Both the position numbers and the translations under genes were made by a program. A model generated the notes under the pieces. That model was not told the DNA's origin, made no database searches, and saw nothing but the letters and a program-made list of their open reading frames with translations. Shown here in pieces: positions 29,950 to 38,832 of a DNA stretch of 64,000 nt (positions within the stretch are counted from its first letter, which is position 1; each line of letters begins with the position of its first letter). The stretch is from Knoellia flava TL1. Lineage in GTDB: Bacteria; Actinomycetota; Actinomycetes; Actinomycetales; Dermatophilaceae. The stretch covers positions 1 to 64,000 of the forward strand of contig NZ_AVPI01000011.1 of assembly GCF_000768675.1 (NCBI RefSeq), in the 5' to 3' direction.

Positions 29950-31115
29950 GCCGCACCCAGCTGTCGGTCGCCGACCTCGCGATCGACCACACGCTTGCCC
30001 AGACGGCGGGCAGCATGCAGTTCCTGCTCGACGTCACGCCGGTCAACGCCGACCACGTCCGTCAGGAGTTCGCGGAGGGACGAGTCGGTCCGCCGAAGTT
30101 CACCTACCGGCCGCTCGAGGTGGCCCCGGAGGTGCTCGCCAAGGCGCTCGACAACATCGACGTCGCGTCCGTCGAGGACCCCACGCTCGGTCACCTCCTG
30201 CGCGCCAAGCACCGCGAGCTCGCCCTCCAGATCGAGATGCTCAAGGCCCGCGACACCGACGACTTCAGCGCGTTGAGCATCCAGCTCTACGGCGCGGCCT
30301 CACCCGAGCTGCAGGCCCAGGCCGAGAGCATCCTCGAGCGGGTCCACCGGACCGAAGGCCCCGGCGAGAGCCTCGACGCACCGGCGTTCCTCGCCCTCGC
30401 CCAGGCCGAGATCGACCACTACCGCGAGATCGACCCCGAGATCGACATCCACGCCGAGATGCGTGACGACGTCAACGGCGTCATGGTGAGCGGCAACACG
30501 CTGCTCATCGACACCGACTCCGCAGTCCAGGTCTCGCGTGCCAACGCGCTCATCCAGCACGAGGTCGGCACCCACCTCGTCACCCAGGTCAACGGCACGG
30601 CCCAGCCGGTGCGAGTCCTCGGGTCCGGGCTCGCCGGTTACGACGAGACGCAGGAGGGCCTCGCCGTCCTCGCCGAGATCGGGTGCGGGCAGCTCACGCC
30701 GTTCCGCCTGCGCCAGCTCGCCGCCCGCGTGCTCACCGTGCATCGCATGCACTCCGGCGCCGACTTCGTCGAGGCGTGGCGGGCCCTCGTCGACGAGGGA
30801 TTCCCCGAGAACAGCGCGTTCACGACGACGATGCGCGCGTTCCGCTCGGGCGGCCTCAGCAAGGACGCGATCTACCTGCGCGGCCTCGTCGAGCTCCTCG
30901 TCCACCTGCGCGACGGCGGCGAGCTCGACCTGCTCTGGCTCGGCAAGTTCTCGCTCGAGGACCTGCCGCTCATCCGCGACCTCGACGACCGAGGCGTGCT
31001 CAACCCACCCCGGCTGCGCCCTCGCTACCTCGAGGACGCCGCCGCACAGACCCGGCTCGCCGCCGCGGCCGACCGGGCCGACGACGTGGCGGGCCTCATC
31101 GAAGGAGCAGCATGA
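29946..31115 (+). CDS. DUF1704 metallopeptidase (flavohaemoglobin expression-modulating QEGLA motif protein)
   Basis: 389-residue zinc-peptidase-like protein. H205-E-V-G-T-H210 supplies two metal ligands and the catalytic Glu, and the family-naming Q236-E-G-L-A240 follows; DVNGVMVSGNTLLI precedes the site. The eukaryotic members of DUF1704 (MATCAP type) are carboxypeptidases that remove the C-terminal tyrosine of tubulin, so a C-terminal trimming activity is plausible; bacterial substrates are not known to me. The ATG overlaps the upstream stop (ATGA), and the next gene overlaps its own stop the same way. No signal peptide is visible, so it should act in the cytoplasm. Confidence 0.88.
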   Translation: MSRTQLSVADLAIDHTLAQTAGSMQFLLDVTPVNADHVRQEFAEGRVGPPKFTYRPLEVAPEVLAKALDNIDVASVEDPTLGHLLRAKHRELALQIEMLKARDTDDFSALSIQLYGAASPELQAQAESILERVHRTEGPGESLDAPAFLALAQAEIDHYREIDPEIDIHAEMRDDVNGVMVSGNTLLIDTDSAVQVSRANALIQHEVGTHLVTQVNGTAQPVRVLGSGLAGYDETQEGLAVLAEIGCGQLTPFRLRQLAARVLTVHRMHSGADFVEAWRALVDEGFPENSAFTTTMRAFRSGGLSKDAIYLRGLVELLVHLRDGGELDLLWLGKFSLEDLPLIRDLDDRGVLNPPRLRPRYLEDAAAQTRLAAAADRADDVAGLIEGAA

Positions 31116-32155
31116 AGATCGGATTCGTCGTCAACGACGTCCTCAGCGAGAAGCCCGTCTACACGACGACGCGGCTCGCCATGGCGGCCACCCAGATGGG
31201 CCACGAGGCCTACCTCATGGGCATCGGCGACTTCGCCTACGAGCCGGACGGGTCGCTCACGGCTCGAGCCCGCGGCGGCAAGGCCAAGAGCTACCGCTCC
31301 CTCGAGCGCTACCTCGACGACGTGCAGAAGCCGGACGTGGAGGAGCGGCTCCCGCTGGGCGAGTTCGACGTGGTCATGCTCCGCAACGACCCGGCCGAGG
31401 ACGCCGAGGACCGTCCCTGGGCCAACACCGCGGCCGTCGCCTTCGGTGAGCTGTTCGCCGCGTCCGGGGTCCTCGTCGTCAACGACCCGACCAACCTCGC
31501 CCAGGCGCTGTCCAAGGCCTACTTCCAGCACTTCCCGGAGGCCGTGCGTCCGCAGACGCTCATCTCCCGCGACGAGGACCGCATCGCCTCCTTCATCTCC
31601 GACCTCGGTGGCCGTGCCGTGCTCAAGCCGCTCCAAGGCAGCGGCGGCAGCGGCGTCTTCCTCGTCAACAACGACGAGTCGCCGAACCTCAGCCAGATCA
31701 TCGAGGCGATCGCGCGCGACGGCTACGTCGTGGCCCAGGAGTACCTCCCTGCAGCCGCGGACGGCGACGTCCGGATGTTCGTCATGAACGGTCGGCCGCT
31801 CGAGGTGGACGGCCGCATCGCCGCCTTCCGCCGCAAGAGCAGCAGTGACGACCTGCGGAGCAACATGTCGGCCGGCGGCAAGGCGAGCAAGGTCGCCGTC
31901 ACCGACGAGATGCTCGAGCTGGTCGAGGCGGTCCGACCCAAGCTCGTCGCCGACGGCATGTTCCTCGTCGGCCTCGACATTGTCGGCGACAAGCTCATGG
32001 AGGTCAACGTCTTCAGCCCGGGCGGCCTCGGGTCGTGCGAGCAGCTCTACGGCCACGACTACGCCCCGCCGATCATCGAGGACCTCGAGCGCAAGCTCGC
32101 CATCAAGCGCCACTACCCCGACGAGCTCACCAACCTGCGCCTCGCCACCCTCTGA
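31112..32155 (+). CDS. GshB-like ATP-grasp ligase
   Basis: 347-residue protein of the glutathione synthetase ATP-grasp family, predicted to join a carboxylate to an amine with ATP. The N-terminal substrate domain (KIGFVVNDVLSEKPVYTT) differs from true GshB; the grasp has VLKPLQGSGGSGVFLVN (phosphate loop), VVAQEYLPAAADGDVRMFVMNG, RSNMSAGGKASKV and the metal site VGLDIVGDKLMEVNVFSPGG. GAAGGAG lies 5 bases before the ATG, which overlaps the preceding stop. Paired with a peptidase and an amidohydrolase, it looks like the adding half of an add/remove system for an amino acid. Confidence 0.88.
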   Translation: MKIGFVVNDVLSEKPVYTTTRLAMAATQMGHEAYLMGIGDFAYEPDGSLTARARGGKAKSYRSLERYLDDVQKPDVEERLPLGEFDVVMLRNDPAEDAEDRPWANTAAVAFGELFAASGVLVVNDPTNLAQALSKAYFQHFPEAVRPQTLISRDEDRIASFISDLGGRAVLKPLQGSGGSGVFLVNNDESPNLSQIIEAIARDGYVVAQEYLPAAADGDVRMFVMNGRPLEVDGRIAAFRRKSSSDDLRSNMSAGGKASKVAVTDEMLELVEAVRPKLVADGMFLVGLDIVGDKLMEVNVFSPGGLGSCEQLYGHDYAPPIIEDLERKLAIKRHYPDELTNLRLATL

Positions 32156-32172
32156 CGCCGGTCCCGAGCCCT

Positions 32173-32234
32173 CCCGTATGCCGTGCGCCCACCTCGGGCG
32201 CGGGTCCCACGCTCTGCGTGGGCCGGCATACGGG
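32173..32234. terminator. three-stem structure closed by GTATGCC/GGCATAC
   Basis: Outer 10-bp stem CCCGTATGCC (32173-32182) with GGCATACGGG (32225-32234). Inside lie two further hairpins: GCGCCC/GGGCGC (32185-32190, 32196-32201) and CCCACG/CGTGGG (32206-32211, 32217-32222). The result is a three-way junction just after the ATP-grasp stop. A terminator role is likely from position; a structured RNA is possible. Confidence 0.6.
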
Positions 32235-32260
32235 CGTCGTCGACCACCCCAAGGTATGGA

Positions 32261-32289
32261 TTGCACAAAATCTTGTGCAGAGCTATTGA
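32261..32289 (+). promoter_or_regulatory. promoter with overlapping dyad operator for the subtilase gene
   Basis: TTGCAC (32261-32266) and TATTGA (32284-32289) are spaced 17 bases like a -35/-10 pair. A perfect dyad TGCACAA-AATC-TTGTGCA (32262-32279) covers the -35 box and spacer. A repressor bound here would block RNA polymerase. The regulator is not identifiable; no helix-turn-helix gene is adjacent. Confidence 0.55.
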
Positions 32290-32359
32290 TCTGTTCCGGT
32301 CGGGTCGGCAGGGTTGCCGGTGGGACCGCGAAGGGGCGGTCCACAACCAGGAGGAAACA

Positions 32360-33826
<1,467 letters not shown>

Positions 33827-33860
33827 CGACGCTCCTGAGCAGCTGACTCGCGGCTGAGAC

Positions 33861-33902
33861 CACGAGGCCCGTGTTCCCTCCCTGAGGGACACGGGCCTCG
33901 TG
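33861..33902 (+). terminator. hairpin after the subtilase gene
   Basis: Arms CACGAGGCCCGTG (33861-33873) and CACGGGCCTCGTG (33890-33902) continue inward as TCCCTC/GAGGGA with one bulged T at 33874. It lies 35 bases after the protease stop and is the likely terminator. Confidence 0.75.
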
Positions 33903-34016
33903 CTGTGTGCGGGCTGCCGTGCGCAGCCGCACGGCTACCGCGTGGGAAGTGCTGCGATCACAGCACTTTCGATGCGGTATGCCGTGCAGGAGTTGACGCT
34001 GAGCCCGCCCCTTCGG

Positions 34017-34880
34017 TCAGCGGATGCCGGCCTGCTTCTCGGCGATCTCGACGACGTTGGTGAGGAGCATCGCGCGGGTCATCGGCCCGACCCCGCCGGG
34101 GTTGGGGCTGACCCACCCCGCGACCTCGGCGACGTCCGCGGCGACGTCGCCGGCGATGACCGACTTCCCGTCCTCGACGACCCGGCTCACGCCGACGTCG
34201 AGGACGGCGGCACCGGGCTTGACCATGTCGGCCGTGACGAGGCCGGGTACGCCCGCGGCGGCGACGACGATGTCGGCCCGGCGCACCTCGGCCGCGAGGT
34301 CGACCGTGCCGGTGTGGCACTGGACGACGGTCGCGTTCTCGGAACGACGGGTGAGGATGAGCGAGAGCGGGCGACCGACGGTGATGCCGCGCCCGACGAC
34401 GACGACCCGCGCGCCCGCGATCGGCACGTCGTGGCGGCGGAGCAGCTCGACGACACCCACGGGCGTGCAGGGCAGCGGCGCGTCCTTGCCGAGCACGAGC
34501 CAGCCGAGGTTCATCGGGTGCAGGCCGTCGACGTCCTTCGTGGGGTCGACCTCGGCAAGGATGCGGTTCTCGTCGAGCCCGGTGGGCTGCTGGACGAGGA
34601 AGCCGGTGCACGCGGGATCTGCGTTGAGCTCGCGGACGACGTGGAGGACCTCGTCGAGCGTGGACGTCGCGGGCAGGTCGCGGCGGATGCTCGACAGACC
34701 GATCTCGGCGCAGTCCTTGTGCTTCGCGCCGACATACCAGGCGCTGCCCGGGTCGTCGCCCACGAGCACGGTGCCGAGCCCCGGGGTGATGCCGCGCTCC
34801 GCGAGGGCTGCCACGCGACCGCGCAGCTCCTCCTTGATCGTCGCGAGGATCGCCTTGCCGTCGAGTATCTGAGCCGTCAC
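34017..34880 (-). CDS. folD: bifunctional methylenetetrahydrofolate dehydrogenase / cyclohydrolase
   Basis: One-carbon metabolism: converts 5,10-methylene-THF to 10-formyl-THF. From the GTG at 34880 the protein begins [10 protein letters not shown], the standard actinobacterial start, and a GGGAGG lies 9 bases upstream; the ATG at 34889 has the Shine-Dalgarno directly against it and is less likely. The catalytic Lys lies in [43 protein letters not shown] and [12 protein letters not shown] are all canonical. Length is 287 residues. Confidence 0.95.
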   Translation of the reverse strand: MTAQILDGKAILATIKEELRGRVAALAERGITPGLGTVLVGDDPGSAWYVGAKHKDCAEIGLSSIRRDLPATSTLDEVLHVVRELNADPACTGFLVQQPTGLDENRILAEVDPTKDVDGLHPMNLGWLVLGKDAPLPCTPVGVVELLRRHDVPIAGARVVVVGRGITVGRPLSLILTRRSENATVVQCHTGTVDLAAEVRRADIVVAAAGVPGLVTADMVKPGAAVLDVGVSRVVEDGKSVIAGDVAADVAEVAGWVSPNPGGVGPMTRAMLLTNVVEIAEKQAGIR

Positions 34881-34932
34881 GACCGCCATCCTCCCAGAGC
34901 GGAGTCCGCCGGCGGGGGGCGCCACCCATCAC

Positions 34933-35077
34933 CCCCACCGGTGGGGTGTCTTCGCTCCATCTCCGGACGCAAGGCCACCTCCTTCGCTGCGTCCCTCGGC
35001 GCACGCGGCCTACGCATCAGGTGGCGACGCAGGTGGGGTGTGGTGCCTGTGCGTCACCAGAGGGAGCGAAGACACCC
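34933..35077. repeat. palindrome plus 15-bp long-range inverted repeat upstream of folD
   Basis: CCCCACCGGTGGGG (34933-34946) is a perfect palindrome. GGGTGTCTTCGCTCC (34944-34958) is repeated inverted at 35063-35077, enclosing 104 bases. The enclosed sequence holds no gene. This 280-bp region between folD and allG otherwise consists of the tandem repeats described next. Confidence 0.65.
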
Positions 35078-35081
35078 TCCC

Positions 35082-35199
35082 GGGCGGACCTGTGCCGGGG
35101 CGGCCCGCCCCAACGCGGCGGGCGGACCTCTGCGGGGACCGCCCGACCCATCGCGCCGGGCGGACCGACCTATGCGGGGACGGCCCGACCCAGTGCGGC
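35082..35199. repeat. three tandem ~38-42-bp GC-rich repeats running into allG
   Basis: Units start GGGCGGACC at 35082, 35120 and 35158, and each continues with a CGGGG..CGGCCCGMCCCA-like core. The third unit includes the allG stop codon (35170-35172) and its last coding codons, so the C-terminus of AllG here is read from repeat DNA. Confidence 0.65.
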
Positions 35200-36612
35200 G
35201 AGGGCCGCGGGGAAGCACTCGGCCGGCGGCGTGACCAGTCCAGCCCCCACCTGACCGGTGCCGGCGACGCGGCCGGCCATGCCCGTGTTGATCTGCGGCA
35301 GGATCCCGGTCCGGACCACGGAGACGACGTCGATCCCCGTCGGCGTCCCGCGGAAGTCGAGGATGGGCACCTGGTACATCGGGTGCTCACCGAACGTGAT
35401 CTCGTACATCGTCTGCGTCGCCCGCAGCGCGAACGGCACGTCGCCTCCGACGAACTTGACGATCGCCGGGGCCGCGGCCATCGCGAACCCGCCGATGCCG
35501 GCCGTCTCGGTGATCGCCGAGTCGCCGATGTCGGGATTCGCGTCGTCCGGCCCGTAGTCACCGAGGAAGAGCCCCTGCGGGGTGTTCGCCGGACCGGTGA
35601 ACCACGCGTCGCCGGTGCCCGAGACCCGGATACCGAAGTCGGTGCCGTTGCGGGCCATCGTCGTGACGAGCGAGGACCCGGGGACGCCGTGGGCGGCCAT
35701 CGTCGCGAGCTTGCAGGCCGGCATACCGAGGTTGAGGAAGAAGTGCTCGTTCGCGCCCGAGAAGCGCACCGCCTGGGCGATGTCGTCCGACGACGCCTTG
35801 GCGGTGATCATGCCCGGCAGCAGCTCGCGCAGGAGCATGAGCGAGCCGGCGCGGTTGCGGTTGTGGCCCTCGTCGCCCATCTGGAGCATCTGGGCGAGGA
35901 TCGACCGGATGTCGAAAGGACCGGTCGCGCGCACCGAGCGTTGGAGGATCGGCCCGAGGACGTCGGTCATCCAGTGCAGCCGGTCGACGACCTCGGGGCC
36001 GTAGGCGCCGTAGCGCAGGACCTTGCCGAGGCCCTCGTTGAGCGAGCACCACGACCAGGCGTCGTGGACCTCGTCGCGCAGGCCGTACATCCACATCGAC
36101 GGCGACACGACACCGGCCATCGGGCCGACCGCGTCGCGGTGGTGGCACGGCTCGAACGCGAACTGCCCTGCAGCGAGCGCCTTCTCGGCCTCCTCGGCGT
36201 TGTCGGCCAGCCCCTCGAAGAGGACCGCACCGATGAGCGCGCCCTTGAGCGGGCCCGACATGCGCTCCCACTCGATCGGCGGCCCGGCGTGCAGGAACGT
36301 GCCGCGTTCGAGGCCGAGCGCGTCCTTGGCCTGCTTGACGTCGCAGAGCTCGGCTCCCGCGGCGACCATGCGCGCGTATGCCGTCGCGTTGGCCTCCGCA
36401 CGGCGCGTGTCGGCCAGGACCCGGGCGAGGTCGCCCTCGGTGCCGGGCATCGGCGGCTGCCAGTCGGCCTCGACGACGGTGACCGCCTGTCCGCGCAGTG
36501 CGTCGGCGAAGAGGCCGACACCGGCGGTCGCGACGGTCGGGGACTCGGCCGACAGGAGCCCGCGCAGGGGTGCCGCGCCGCCGTTGGCCGCGGTGGAGGT
36601 GGACGCCGTCAT
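35170..36612 (-). CDS. allG: DUF1116 protein, oxamate transcarbamylase subunit AllG-like (YlbE)
   Basis: 480-residue DUF1116 protein. In Escherichia coli allF, allG and allH (formerly fdrA, ylbE, ylbF) together encode oxamic transcarbamylase, which turns N-carbamoyl-oxamate and phosphate into oxamate and carbamoyl phosphate. Recognisable blocks are LHAGPPIEWERMSGP, GAVLFEGLADNAEEAE, EPCHHRDAVGPMAGV and ETAGIGGFAMAAAPAIVKFVGG. The ATG overlaps the allF stop (ATGA). The stop lies in a tandem repeat. Function is by family and operon; the carbamoyl donor in this organism could differ. Confidence 0.88.
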   Translation of the reverse strand: MTASTSTAANGGAAPLRGLLSAESPTVATAGVGLFADALRGQAVTVVEADWQPPMPGTEGDLARVLADTRRAEANATAYARMVAAGAELCDVKQAKDALGLERGTFLHAGPPIEWERMSGPLKGALIGAVLFEGLADNAEEAEKALAAGQFAFEPCHHRDAVGPMAGVVSPSMWMYGLRDEVHDAWSWCSLNEGLGKVLRYGAYGPEVVDRLHWMTDVLGPILQRSVRATGPFDIRSILAQMLQMGDEGHNRNRAGSLMLLRELLPGMITAKASSDDIAQAVRFSGANEHFFLNLGMPACKLATMAAHGVPGSSLVTTMARNGTDFGIRVSGTGDAWFTGPANTPQGLFLGDYGPDDANPDIGDSAITETAGIGGFAMAAAPAIVKFVGGDVPFALRATQTMYEITFGEHPMYQVPILDFRGTPTGIDVVSVVRTGILPQINTGMAGRVAGTGQVGAGLVTPPAECFPAALAALGRAVPA

Positions 36613-38105
36613 CGCGCGCTCCCGAGGAAGGACAGGGCGTGCCGGGTGGCATCGCGGTTGGAGAGGAAGACCGAGGCGCCGGCGGCGGCGAGCGTCTCGG
36701 CGGTGCGGGTGAGGCCCTGGGGGTCGGACTCGGTGCCGGTGACGGAGACGACGACGGGGAGGTGGCGGCCCCCGTCCCTCGCCGTGTGCTTGGCCTCGCG
36801 GATCGCGTCGGCGAGCTCGCCGGCGGGGTCCTGGTGGGCGCCGTGGCCGAGGACGAGGTCGAGCAGCAGCACCCCGCACGTCGGGTCGCTCGCCTCCGCG
36901 GCGATCCGCTCCATCCTGAGGGTGGGGTCGATCATCGGGTGCGCCCGGCCCTGGGTGAGACCGTCGTCGCCGAAGTCGATGACGAGGTGGCCGTCGTCGC
37001 GCAGGTCGGCGCCGAGGGCGAGGTCGTCGCGCAGGGGGATGTTGGAGCGGATGTCGCCGAGCGCGTCGGCGGCGAGCAGCATCGAGTCGTCAGCGAGGGT
37101 GCCACCACAGAAGAGGCCGCGCAGGCTGCCCTCCACCGACCCCGCAGCAGGATCACCGTCCGCGACCCACGCCGGCCACTGCGGCACCTCGTGCCCCTCG
37201 GCCTCGAGCAGCGCCTCGACCGCCGAGGTGAGGTCGGGGCGCCCGGCGCCGAGCGTGGCCCAGCGGACCGGGAGACCCAGCCCACCGGCATACGCCTCGA
37301 GGTCGGTGAGCACCTCCTCGTCCGGGGGCTTCGAGACGACGACGACCGAGGTCGTCGACGGGTCGGCGGCGAGGGCCGCGAGGGCCTGTCGGGTGGAGCG
37401 TGCGCCGACGGCGTTCTTGAGGTCGCGACCACCGACGCCGAGGCAGTGCGAGATGCCGACGCCCGCGGCGTCGAGGAGGCACATGACCTGCTGGGCGCCC
37501 GTGCCCGAGGCGGCGACCATGCCGATCGGTCCGGCGCCGACGACGTTGGCGAAGCCGAGGGCGACGCCGCTGACGACGGCCGTGCCGCAGTCCGGGCCCA
37601 TGACGAGGACGTCGGCGGCCGCCGCCGCGTCCTTGAGCCGGACCTCGTCCTCGACCGGGACGTTGTCCGAGAAGAGCATGACCGAGGCGCCGGTCGCGAT
37701 CGCGTCGAGCGCCTCTGCCGCGGCGAAGCGGCCGGGCACCGAGATGAGCGCGATGTCGGCATCGCCGGCCCGGACGGCGGCCGCGGTCGTCCGGGGTGCA
37801 GGGGCGTCTCCGAAGCCTCCGCTCTGCGTCGCGGACCTCGCGGCCAGCGCCGACTCGGCGGCCGCGATGCCCGCGGCGACTCCCGCGTCGTCGGCAGCGC
37901 GGACGGCGACGACGAGGTCGTTGGCGCCTGCGCCCTCGGGCACGTCGAAGCCCATGCTGCCGAGGACCTCGACGTTGAGCTCGGTGGCCATGGCGACCTG
38001 CGCCGCCTCGACGCCGTCGACGTCGGCGACGGTGCGCGAGACCTGGAGGAGGGTGACGGAGTCGTGGTAGGCGCCTCGGCGCACGTCGACGTGGGTGACG
38101 CTCAC
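36609..38105 (-). CDS. allF: FdrA/AllF-like protein (acyl-CoA synthetase-type fold)
   Basis: 498-residue protein related to succinyl-CoA synthetase alpha/beta folds, lacking the catalytic His of true synthetases. It has DVLVMGPDCGTAVVSG, GPIGMVAASGTGAQQVM, GISHCLGVGGRDL and LFCGGTLADDSM, which are characteristic of FdrA. The GTG at 38105 overlaps the allH stop by four bases (GTGA), and its own stop overlaps allG. It is the middle gene of a strictly coupled three-gene operon. It probably forms the carbamoyl transfer complex with AllG and AllH. Confidence 0.88.
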   Translation of the reverse strand: MSVTHVDVRRGAYHDSVTLLQVSRTVADVDGVEAAQVAMATELNVEVLGSMGFDVPEGAGANDLVVAVRAADDAGVAAGIAAAESALAARSATQSGGFGDAPAPRTTAAAVRAGDADIALISVPGRFAAAEALDAIATGASVMLFSDNVPVEDEVRLKDAAAAADVLVMGPDCGTAVVSGVALGFANVVGAGPIGMVAASGTGAQQVMCLLDAAGVGISHCLGVGGRDLKNAVGARSTRQALAALAADPSTTSVVVVSKPPDEEVLTDLEAYAGGLGLPVRWATLGAGRPDLTSAVEALLEAEGHEVPQWPAWVADGDPAAGSVEGSLRGLFCGGTLADDSMLLAADALGDIRSNIPLRDDLALGADLRDDGHLVIDFGDDGLTQGRAHPMIDPTLRMERIAAEASDPTCGVLLLDLVLGHGAHQDPAGELADAIREAKHTARDGGRHLPVVVSVTGTESDPQGLTRTAETLAAAGASVFLSNRDATRHALSFLGSAR

Positions 38106-38797
38106 GACGGGATTCCTTCCGGCAGAGGGCTGTTGACGAAATCGTGGATGCGGTCGACGCCCTCGAGGAGGGCCTCGCCGGACGTGTGCCCGATGCCGAG
38201 CACCGCCGCCCGGGTGGGTGCCAGGTCTGGGCAGCCCGCCGCCACGGCGGTGACGTGGTCGACGACGGTGGACACGGCATACCCCTTGGCTGCGGCGGCC
38301 ACGAGGGAAGCCGAGAGGCTCGTCGTGCGGGTGAGGGGCAGCTCGGTGGGCAGGTCGAGGCCGAGTGCGCGTGCGGCGAGCAACGCCCCGCAGAGGACGT
38401 CGTCCGCGCGCGGGGTGAGCCCCTCCCCCAGACCCACCTCGTCGAGGAGGGCGGACCAGTCGTAACAGTCGGGGAGCAGGCGTGCCGCGGTCACCTGACG
38501 TGGTCGCCACGAGCGCACGACCCGTATGCCGTGGGACGGCAGCGAGATGACGTAGCCACCGATGTTGACGACGTCACCGACGGCGACACCCCAGTCGCGC
38601 GGACCCGGTGTCGGCAGGCGGACCGCGGTCGGGAGCACGAGCGCGTCGCTCGTGACGACCGGCAGGACGGTCGCGTGCTCGGGCAGGCCGAGGTAGAGCG
38701 CCGTCGGGAAGGCCGCGAGCACGACCGCCGGGCGCGGGGTCCCGGTCAGGAGTCCCAGCGTGAGCGGTGAGGCCGCGGCCGGGATTCGGGGATGCAC
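38102..38797 (-). CDS. allH: DUF2877 protein, AllH-like (YlbF)
   Basis: First gene of the allH-allF-allG operon, 231 residues. The DUF2877 core motif is GLGEGLTPRADDVLCGAL, with Ala-Asp where Gly-Asp is usual. LPSHGIRVVRSWRPRQV precedes it. A TAGCGT box 6 bases before the GTG (38804-38809) suggests a leaderless transcript. It is divergent from the PucR-family regulator with only 35 bp between start codons. Confidence 0.84.
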   Translation of the reverse strand: MHPRIPAAASPLTLGLLTGTPRPAVVLAAFPTALYLGLPEHATVLPVVTSDALVLPTAVRLPTPGPRDWGVAVGDVVNIGGYVISLPSHGIRVVRSWRPRQVTAARLLPDCYDWSALLDEVGLGEGLTPRADDVLCGALLAARALGLDLPTELPLTRTTSLSASLVAAAAKGYAVSTVVDHVTAVAAGCPDLAPTRAAVLGIGHTSGEALLEGVDRIHDFVNSPLPEGIPS

Positions 38798-38803
38798 GCT
38801 CCG

Positions 38804-38809
38804 ACGCTA
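38804..38809 (-). promoter_or_regulatory. -10 box TAGCGT of allH
   Basis: Six bases before the GTG. It lies 11 bases from the PucR -10 box on the other strand. Confidence 0.55.
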
Positions 38810-38820
38810 GCCAGCGCGGC

Positions 38821-38826
38821 TACTCT
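38821..38826 (+). promoter_or_regulatory. -10 box TACTCT of the PucR-family gene
   Basis: Six bases before the ATG, in the 35-bp gap to allH. Confidence 0.55.
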
Positions 38827-38832
38827 GACCGG

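Noticed and set aside
35082-35199. A CRISPR array
   Set aside because: The units are directly adjacent with no spacers, and there are no cas genes.
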